DNA of 5,037 nucleotides. It comes from an uncultured Prevotella sp. Its GTDB lineage: Bacteria; Bacteroidota; Bacteroidia; Bacteroidales; Bacteroidaceae. The DNA is taken from the NCBI GenBank assembly GCA_900557405.1, contig USSF01000091.1, forward strand, positions 1-5,037. The letters are read 5' to 3'. This document shows, piece after piece, positions 1 to 4,478 of the stretch. A program made the position numbers and the translations under genes. The notes beneath the pieces were generated by a model, which worked only from the letters and a program-made list of their open reading frames with translations, was not told the DNA's origin and made no database searches. Positions within the stretch are counted from its first letter, which is position 1. The number at the start of each line of letters is the position of its first letter.

Positions 1-391
1 ACAGGACGAATTATGGCAAGGCTTATCTATATTCATATTCTAATAATATATATTACCCGTAGTTCTGCGGAAGTCATGAATAGGGGAAATGCCGGGCGGA
101 GACAAGAAGGGAACCCGTGGACAGACATACTGCATGAGCGCTACTTTGCAAACTGAATTTTACAAAATGTCGGGATTCGGGGTTTGTAATGAGAATGAAA
201 TGATTCTTTAATCAACTTTTATTGAGATTTTAAAGGAGCGGAATGGCATTTGTTAAGAAATGTTTGTAGATTTGCAGAAAGTTTGCATGTTTATCTTAAA
301 CGTGTGGGCAGGCTGTGCAATGGGGGAGAGATTCCCGCGTACAATATTTCATAGATATTAATGTCTTAGCAATTATCAATAAAAAGTTTTT
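1..391. other. Non-coding region upstream of nqrA
   Basis: I see no convincing gene in this stretch. One + frame is open from base 1 to a TGA at 154-156, with an ATG at 13, but its short basic translation resembles nothing I know, and the reverse frames are closed early. Bases 1-55 and 160-390 are A/T-rich, while about 56-150 is richer in G+C. That patch contains a possible small hairpin (CCGTA at 57-61 with TGCGG at 66-70, loop GTTC) and a CGGG/CCCG pairing (93-96 with 114-117). The stretch probably holds the nqr promoter and 5' leader, plus the tail of an upstream unit. The bases just before the nqrA ATG are A/T-rich with no Shine-Dalgarno site, as is normal in Bacteroidetes. Confidence 0.6.
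267..274 (+). promoter_or_regulatory. Candidate Bacteroidetes -7 promoter box
   Basis: TAGATTTG matches the Bacteroidetes primary-sigma -7 consensus TAnnTTTG exactly. The matching -33 TTTG should lie about 19-21 bases upstream. The nearest TTTG copies, at 249-252 and 263-266, are too close, so the -33 half is weak. If the box is used, transcription would start near 280 and leave a leader of roughly 110 bases before nqrA. The local cluster of TTTG words (249, 263, 271, 282) makes a chance match more likely. Confidence 0.4.
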
Positions 392-1759
392 ATGGCAAGA
401 GTAATTAAATTACGCCGCGGACTTGACATCAGTCTTCAGGGGAAGGCTGAGAAGACCCGTATGGAGTCGAAGTCTGACGGACTGTTTGCCTTGTGTCCCG
501 ACGGATTCGAGGGTGTCAAGCCCAAGGCTGTGGTGAAAGAGGGAGACAGGGTGAAGGCAGGCGATGCGCTGTTTGTCAACAAGGCGTACCCCGAGGTGAA
601 GTTCGCTTCGCCCGTGAGCGGTACGGTGACCCTCGTTGAGCGTGGCGACCGCCGCAAGCTGCTCAGCATCCGCGTGGAGGCAGACGAGAAGCAGGAGTAT
701 GTGGATTTCGGAGTGAAGGACCCGGGCGGCATGAAAGCCGACGAGGTCGTCAACGCACTGCTTGAGGCAGGCATCTTCGGCTACATCAACCAGCTGCCTT
801 ATGCCGTTTCCACAAATCCTCAGACCATGCCGAAGGCAATCTTCGTTTCCGCATTGAGAGACATGCCGCTGGCAGGCGACTTCGGATATGAACTGAAGGG
901 GCAGGAGAAGGATTTCCAGACAGGTATCACGGCACTCAGCCGAATCGCTAAAACGTGGCTCGGAGTGGGAGAGGGTCAGGACATCACGGTGCGTGATGCC
1001 GAGACCGTGGAGTTCCATGGCAAATGCCCGGCAGGCAACGTGGGAGTGCAGGTGAACCATATCGACCCGGTGAACAAGGGCGAGGTGGTCTGGACCGTAG
1101 ACCCTACGGTGGTGATATTCATCGGACGGTTGTTCAATACAGGACACGTAGACCTGCGCCGTCTTGTGGCGATAGCAGGTTCGGAGGTGAAGAACCCGCA
1201 CTACGAGGAGATTCTCGTGGGCCAGAGCATCAATCCCGTTATCAGCGGACAGTATGACGAGACGGCAGACGTGCGCGTAATTATGGGCAATCCGCTTACG
1301 GGCAGACCAATGGAGCAGACTGCCGACGGCGGTGCAATCCACCACACGCGTTTCCTCAGCGCCCATACGAGCGAGATAACCATTATCCCCGAGGGCGACA
1401 AGGCAGACGAGTTTGCCGGCTGGATAATGCCAAGGCTGAACCAGTTCAGCGTTTCGCGCAGCTATTTCTCATGGCTCTTCGGCAAGAAGAAGGCGTACAG
1501 ACTCGATGCGCGCATCAAGGGCGGCGAGCGCCACATGATAATGAGCGGCGAATACGACAAGGTGTTGCCAATGGACATCTACGCCGAATATCTCATCAAG
1601 GCAATCATCACGGGCGACATCGACAAGCAGGAGCAGCTCGGTATCTATGAGGTGAGTCCGGAGGACTTCGCCCTCGCCGAATTCGTGGATTCGTCGAAGC
1701 TCGAACTGCAGCGCATCGTGCGCGAGGGGTTGGACGTGTTGAGAAAGGAGAACGAATAA
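392..1759 (+). CDS. nqrA: Na+-translocating NADH:quinone oxidoreductase subunit A
   Basis: NqrA is the soluble, cytoplasmic-side subunit of the six-subunit Na+-NQR. The protein has 455 residues, close to the usual length of about 450, and appears complete. The N-terminus (I-K-L-R-R-G-L-D-I) matches the family opening. Residues about 30-95 form the barrel-sandwich-like domain shared with RnfC, including SPVSG at 73-77. Other family blocks are CPAG (212-215), GRLFNTGHVD (245-254), GNPLTG (299-304), GWIMPRLNQFSVSRSY (343-358) and YDKVLPMDI (388-396). As expected, I see no signal peptide or membrane segment. The chosen ATG at 392 gives the family N-terminus and follows an A/T-rich stretch without a Shine-Dalgarno site. 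It is the first gene of the nqr cluster, but 236 bases of repeat separate it from nqrB, so the two may not be expressed at equal levels. A 318-codon reading frame on the opposite strand is only its shadow. Confidence 0.97.
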   Translation: MARVIKLRRGLDISLQGKAEKTRMESKSDGLFALCPDGFEGVKPKAVVKEGDRVKAGDALFVNKAYPEVKFASPVSGTVTLVERGDRRKLLSIRVEADEKQEYVDFGVKDPGGMKADEVVNALLEAGIFGYINQLPYAVSTNPQTMPKAIFVSALRDMPLAGDFGYELKGQEKDFQTGITALSRIAKTWLGVGEGQDITVRDAETVEFHGKCPAGNVGVQVNHIDPVNKGEVVWTVDPTVVIFIGRLFNTGHVDLRRLVAIAGSEVKNPHYEEILVGQSINPVISGQYDETADVRVIMGNPLTGRPMEQTADGGAIHHTRFLSAHTSEITIIPEGDKADEFAGWIMPRLNQFSVSRSYFSWLFGKKKAYRLDARIKGGERHMIMSGEYDKVLPMDIYAEYLIKAIITGDIDKQEQLGIYEVSPEDFALAEFVDSSKLELQRIVREGLDVLRKENE

Positions 1760-1764
1760 CTGAA

Positions 1765-1792
1765 TTAAGAATTAAGAATGTAGAATTAAGAG
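1765..1792 (+). repeat. Left heptamer array, four TTAAGAA-type units
   Basis: Four contiguous 7-base units start at 1765, 1772, 1779 and 1786. They read TTAAGAA twice, then TGTAGAA, then TTAAGAG. Further scattered copies of the same word occur at 1811-1819 and 1825-1835. The phase is exact across the four units, which points to tandem duplication rather than simple A/T richness. Confidence 0.75.
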
Positions 1793-1798
1793 TTGTTC

Positions 1799-1812
1799 TC
1801 GCTTCGCTGCGA
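1799..1812. repeat. GC-rich hairpin within the repeat (first)
   Basis: TCGC at 1799-1802 pairs with GCGA at 1809-1812 around a six-base loop. It sits between TTAAGAG-type units, as the two hairpins in the right half do among their units. The stem is short and has no following T-run, so it is unlikely to be an intrinsic terminator by itself. Confidence 0.5.
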
Positions 1813-1831
1813 TTAAGAGTTCGTGAATTAA

Positions 1832-1865
1832 GAATTTGTCTGATTCCGTTTTTCTGGAATAATTC
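1832..1865. repeat. Central stem of the intergenic inverted repeat
   Basis: ATTCC at 1843-1847 is the reverse complement of GGAAT at 1856-1860, around an eight-base T-rich loop. Further out, GAATT at 1832-1836 pairs with AATTC at 1861-1865, leaving one six-base bulge on the left side. The heptamer arrays on either side continue this symmetry imperfectly. This is where the repeat orientation flips. Confidence 0.5.
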
Positions 1866-1883
1866 TATACTCAAAATTCCAAA

Positions 1884-1897
1884 TCGGCTTCAGCCGA
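1884..1897. repeat. GC-rich hairpin within the repeat (second)
   Basis: TCGGCT at 1884-1889 and AGCCGA at 1892-1897 are perfect reverse complements separated by two bases. In RNA this would form a five-pair stem with a UUCA loop. Two heptamer-like units (CTCAAAA, TTCCAAA at 1870-1883) run directly into it. It is nearly identical to the hairpin at 1942-1957, about 60 bases downstream. Confidence 0.7.
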
Positions 1898-1907
1898 CAA
1901 AGCTAAG

Positions 1908-1942
1908 CTCAAAATTATAAATTCAAAATTCAAAATTCATAA
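1908..1942 (+). repeat. Right heptamer array, five units before third hairpin
   Basis: Five in-phase 7-base units occupy this stretch: CTCAAAA, TTATAAA, TTCAAAA, TTCAAAA and TTCATAA. They lead directly into the hairpin beginning at 1942. The same unit-then-hairpin order occurs at 1870-1897, which suggests that a composite unit has been duplicated. Confidence 0.7.
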
Positions 1943-1957
1943 TCGGCCTCAGCCGAT
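1942..1957. repeat. GC-rich hairpin within the repeat (third)
   Basis: ATCGGC at 1942-1947 pairs perfectly with GCCGAT at 1952-1957 around a CTCA loop. Compared with the hairpin at 1884-1897, the loop differs (UUCA there, CTCA here) and the stem keeps its pairing with one extra closing pair. The lack of a T-run after it argues against a simple intrinsic terminator. Confidence 0.7.
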
Positions 1958-1959
1958 AA

Positions 1960-1987
1960 CTCTAAATTCTAAACTCTAAACTCTAAA
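1960..1987 (+). repeat. Right-end heptamer array, four YTCTAAA units
   Basis: Four exact in-phase 7-base units read CTCTAAA, TTCTAAA, CTCTAAA and CTCTAAA. They end eight bases before the nqrB ATG, so the array itself forms the A/T-rich translation start region of nqrB. No Shine-Dalgarno site is present. Confidence 0.75.
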
Positions 1988-1995
1988 TTTAAATT

Positions 1996-3153
1996 ATGTC
2001 TTTATTAAGAAACTATCTAAACAAGATAAAGCCGAACTTCGAAGAGGGCGGCAAGCTGCACGCACTGCGCAGCGTGTTCGACGGCTTCGAGACGTTCCTT
2101 TATGTGCCTAACAAGACATCAAGGACAGGCACGAACATCCACGATGCCATAGACTCAAAGAGAATCATGAGTATCGTGGTGATAGCACTGCTTCCGGCAT
2201 TGCTATTCGGTATGTATAACATCGGCTACCAGAACTATGCCGCAGCAGGAGCAGAAGGGACATTCTTCGATATGTTCATGCTCGGATTGTTCGCCGTGCT
2301 GCCAAAGCTGCTCGTCAGCTACATAGTAGGTCTGGGCATCGAATTCGCCTGGGCACAGTGGAAAGGCGAGGAGATACAGGAGGGCTACCTCGTGAGCGGT
2401 ATCATCATCCCGATGATTCTCCCCGTGGGCTGTCCGCTGTGGGCGATAGCCATCGCCGTGGCGTTTGCCGTTATCCTCGGCAAGGAGGTGTTCGGCGGAA
2501 CAGGTATGAACATCTTCAACGTGGCACTTCTGGCACGCGCCTTCCTCTTCTTCTCATATCCTACGAAGATGAGCGGCGACGCCGTTTGGGTGCAGACAGA
2601 CAGCATCCTCGGATTCGGCAACACGCTGCCCGACGCCTACACCTGCGCCACACCGCTCGGCGAGATAGCACAGGGCGGCATTCCGTCGGCTTCGCTGATG
2701 GACAGCATCCTCGGATTCATCCCGGGAAGCATCGGTGAGACGAGCGTGGTGGCAATAGCCATCGGCGCCATAATACTGCTCTGGACGGGCATCGCTTCAT
2801 GGAAGACCATGCTCAGCGTGTTCTTCAGCGGCAGCGTAATGGCATGGGTGTTCCAGCTGACAGGACAGTCTGCGGTGGAATGGTACCAGCATATCGTAAT
2901 CGGCGGATTCTGCTTCGGAGCCGTGTTCATGGCTACAGACCCCGTGACATCGGCAAGAACCGAGACGGGAAAGTGGATATACGGAGCGCTTATCGGAGCA
3001 CTGGCAGTGATAATCAGAGTGATGAACCCTGGATATCCCGAGGGAATGATGCTCGCAATACTCTTCGGAAACATGATTGCGCCTACGATAGACTACTTCG
3101 TGGTGCAGGCAAATATCAACAAGCGACTAAAAAGAACGAACAACAATGGCTAA
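1996..3153 (+). CDS. nqrB: Na+-translocating NADH:quinone oxidoreductase subunit B
   Basis: NqrB is the large membrane subunit that carries one covalent FMN and riboflavin and takes part in Na+ translocation and quinone reduction. The protein has 385 residues and appears full length, slightly shorter than the Vibrio protein (about 415). A soluble N-terminal stretch of about 55 residues precedes hydrophobic segments near 56-75, 94-118, 133-160, 251-287, 299-313, 328-341 and 349-370. Family blocks visible are GGTGMNIFNVALLARAFLFF (167-186), GFIPGSIGETS (240-250), FMATDPVTSA (311-320) and NPGYPEGMMLAILFGNM (344-360). The flavin-attachment site reads D213-A-Y-T-C-A-T219, so Thr219 is the predicted FMN carrier, with Cys where the motif usually has Gly. 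The ATG overlaps nothing upstream and follows heptamer repeats. The 3' end overlaps nqrC by 8 bases, which suggests translational coupling. Confidence 0.97.
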   Translation: MSLLRNYLNKIKPNFEEGGKLHALRSVFDGFETFLYVPNKTSRTGTNIHDAIDSKRIMSIVVIALLPALLFGMYNIGYQNYAAAGAEGTFFDMFMLGLFAVLPKLLVSYIVGLGIEFAWAQWKGEEIQEGYLVSGIIIPMILPVGCPLWAIAIAVAFAVILGKEVFGGTGMNIFNVALLARAFLFFSYPTKMSGDAVWVQTDSILGFGNTLPDAYTCATPLGEIAQGGIPSASLMDSILGFIPGSIGETSVVAIAIGAIILLWTGIASWKTMLSVFFSGSVMAWVFQLTGQSAVEWYQHIVIGGFCFGAVFMATDPVTSARTETGKWIYGALIGALAVIIRVMNPGYPEGMMLAILFGNMIAPTIDYFVVQANINKRLKRTNNNG

Positions 3154-3853
3154 ATTGAATACAAACTCGAATTCATACATCATAGCATACAGCTGCGTGA
3201 TGGTCGTGGTGGTGGCCTTCCTGCTCGCTTTCGTGAGCAGCGCGCTCAAGCCAACACAGGACGTGAACGTGGCGCTCGACAAGAAGAAGCAGATTCTTGC
3301 AGCCCTCAACATACGCAACCTCAGCGATGAGCAGAGCAGCGAGGAGTATGCAAAAGTGATAAACGCCGACGCCGTAATCGATGAGCAGGGCAACGTGACG
3401 AACCCCGGCACGAAGGGCGGCGAAAAAGCCGGCTTCCTCTTGAACAGCGCAGACTACAAGGCAGGAAGGCTTGCGATATACGACTGCACCGTGGAGGGCA
3501 AGCGTAAATTCGTGGTGCCAGTATACGGAATGGGACTCTGGGGACCGATCTGGGGCTACATTGCCGTGAACGAAGACGGCAACACCGTGTATGGAGCATA
3601 CTTCAACCATGAGGGAGAAACGGCAGGACTCGGTTCGGAAATCAAGGACAGCAAGGCCTGGCAGGACCTCTTCAAGGGCAAGACAATCTATGGTGCCGAC
3701 GGCAAGCCGGTGCTCTGCGTGAAGAAGACAAGCGAAATCAAAGACAAGAGCTGCGAGGTGGACGGCGTGACCGGAGCCACGCTCACGTCTGTCGGAGTGA
3801 GCAACATGCTGCAGGAGGGTTTCGCAAAATACAGAAACTATTTAAAGAAATAA
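3146..3853 (+). CDS. nqrC: Na+-translocating NADH:quinone oxidoreductase subunit C
   Basis: NqrC carries the second covalent FMN and passes electrons to NqrB. The protein has 235 residues and appears complete. One hydrophobic segment at about 11-31 anchors the N-terminus, and the rest is the soluble FMN domain, exposed on the periplasmic face in this family. The attachment motif is D206-G-V-T-G-A-T212 followed by L-T-S, so Thr212 is the expected FMN carrier; the family relies on the flavin transferase ApbE, which is not in this window. Other recognisable blocks are YGMGLWGPIWGYIA (127-140) and HEGETAGLGSEI (155-166). The start codon lies inside the last codons of nqrB, with the shared bases ATGGCTAA, typical of coupled translation. 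There is no Shine-Dalgarno site. The nqrD start follows 7 bases after the stop. Confidence 0.97.
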   Translation: MAKLNTNSNSYIIAYSCVMVVVVAFLLAFVSSALKPTQDVNVALDKKKQILAALNIRNLSDEQSSEEYAKVINADAVIDEQGNVTNPGTKGGEKAGFLLNSADYKAGRLAIYDCTVEGKRKFVVPVYGMGLWGPIWGYIAVNEDGNTVYGAYFNHEGETAGLGSEIKDSKAWQDLFKGKTIYGADGKPVLCVKKTSEIKDKSCEVDGVTGATLTSVGVSNMLQEGFAKYRNYLKK

Positions 3854-3860
3854 GCAGATT

Positions 3861-4478
3861 ATGAAAAGCAAGATAAAAGACGTTTTCATGGCGCCGATCA
3901 ATTTCATGAACCCTGTACTCGTGCAGGTGCTCGGAATCTGTTCGGCACTCGCCGTCACCGCCCAGCTCAAGCCGGCGCTCGTGATGGGACTCGCCGTGAC
4001 CATAATCACAGCATTCAGCAACCTTATCATCTCCGTGATACGCAACACGGTGCCTACGCGCATACGTATCGTGGTGCAGCTCGTAGTGGTGGCAGCGCTC
4101 GTTACGATAGTCAGCCAGGTGCTCAAGGCGTATGTATACGATGTCAGCGTGGAGCTTTCGGTATACGTGGGACTCATCATCACCAACTGTATCCTCATGG
4201 GACGCCTTGAGGCGTTCGCCATGCAGAACAAGCCTTGGCCTTCGTTTGTGGACGGATTCGCCAACGGACTCGGATACGGAATAATCCTCGTGGTGGTGGG
4301 AGCCGTGAGAGAGCTGCTCGGCAGAGGTTCGCTGCTCGGCTTCAAGATAATACCGCAGGAGGTTTACGACTTTGGATATATGAACAACGGCACGATGACC
4401 ATGCCAGCAATGGCACTCATTCTGATCGGAGTGGTAATCTGGATTCACCGTGCATATTTTTATAAGGAGGAGAAATAA
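3861..4478 (+). CDS. nqrD: Na+-translocating NADH:quinone oxidoreductase subunit D
   Basis: NqrD is an integral membrane subunit that pairs with NqrE (as RnfE/RnfA do) and shares an intramembrane [2Fe-2S] cluster with it. The protein has 205 residues and is full length against a usual length of about 205-210. Hydrophobic segments fill most of the protein, at about 16-34, 39-60, 68-90, 99-119, 130-153 and 180-197. Cys27 (in LGICSAL) and Cys110 (in TNCILMGRLEAFAM, 108-121) match the two Cys residues known to bind the cluster in Vibrio NqrD. PWPSFVDGFANGLGYG (125-140) is another family block. The partner nqrE, which supplies the other two Cys ligands, should follow but is absent. The C-terminal codons for Lys-Glu-Glu-Lys also form a strong Shine-Dalgarno site for the next gene. 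Composition is about 55% G+C in a counted 60-base stretch. Confidence 0.97.
   Translation: MKSKIKDVFMAPINFMNPVLVQVLGICSALAVTAQLKPALVMGLAVTIITAFSNLIISVIRNTVPTRIRIVVQLVVVAALVTIVSQVLKAYVYDVSVELSVYVGLIITNCILMGRLEAFAMQNKPWPSFVDGFANGLGYGIILVVVGAVRELLGRGSLLGFKIIPQEVYDFGYMNNGTMTMPAMALILIGVVIWIHRAYFYKEEK
4465..4470 (+). promoter_or_regulatory. Perfect Shine-Dalgarno site for the RAMP gene
   Basis: AGGAGG lies eight bases before the ATG at 4479, the ideal spacing. It decides the start of the RAMP gene. It lies inside the last codons of nqrD. None of the four nqr genes in the window has such a site, so this one stands out. It may be the original ribosome site of a Firmicutes-type gene, or a coincidence of the Lys-Glu-Glu-Lys codons. 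Confidence 0.7.

Larger units (their letters stand above)
1760..1995. repeat. Intergenic heptamer/hairpin repeat region between nqrA and nqrB
   Basis: The whole nqrA-nqrB gap is a strongly A/T-rich repeat with no gene. The left half consists of 7-base units of the type TTAAGAA. The right half consists of units of the type YTCNAAA, close to the reverse complement of the left units. Small GC-rich hairpins interrupt the arrays at 1799-1812, 1884-1897 and 1942-1957. The two halves face each other around a stem centred near 1851-1852, so the region as a whole is a long imperfect inverted repeat. I associate similar sequences with intergenic DNA of Prevotella and Bacteroides; that is recollection, not a search result. 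It may be a REP-like or MITE-like dispersed element, and its transcript could fold and affect nqrB expression. No transposase or clear target-site duplication is visible. Confidence 0.8.

Noticed and set aside
142..148. TACTTTG as a -7 promoter box
   Set aside because: It is one base short of the TAnnTTTG spacing and has no TTTG at the -33 distance. The box at 267-274 is better.
77..156. Cobalamin riboswitch or other known structured RNA
   Set aside because: Only isolated words (GGGAA, GTG, ACAG) resemble the consensus. The expected pairing blocks and the B12 box are missing, and nqrA is not a usual B12-controlled gene.
13..156. Small open frame of 47 codons upstream of nqrA
   Set aside because: It has no Shine-Dalgarno site, no recognisable similarity, an A/T-driven first half and codon use unlike the nqr genes. 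An open frame of this length can occur by chance.
410..1366. Long reverse-strand reading frame opposite nqrA (318 codons)
   Set aside because: nqrA on the + strand has full-length family similarity. The reverse product is rich in His, Cys and Leu without recognisable motifs, as expected of an antisense shadow.
1608..1874. Reverse-strand reading frame spanning the nqrA end and repeat region
   Set aside because: Its translation is partly nqrA antisense and partly heptamer repeat, with no family resemblance.
1884..1957. Intrinsic terminator after nqrA
   Set aside because: The hairpin stems are only 4-6 pairs and are not followed by a T-run. The repeats explain them better.
1908..1987. CRISPR array
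   Set aside because: The units are 7-base tandem repeats with no unique spacers, so they are unrelated to the CRISPR-type gene at 4479.
3783..4448. Reverse-strand reading frame opposite nqrD (221 codons)
   Set aside because: It is an antisense shadow of a clear NqrD. Its His- and Glu-rich composition is the reverse reading of hydrophobic and Val/Met-rich codons.
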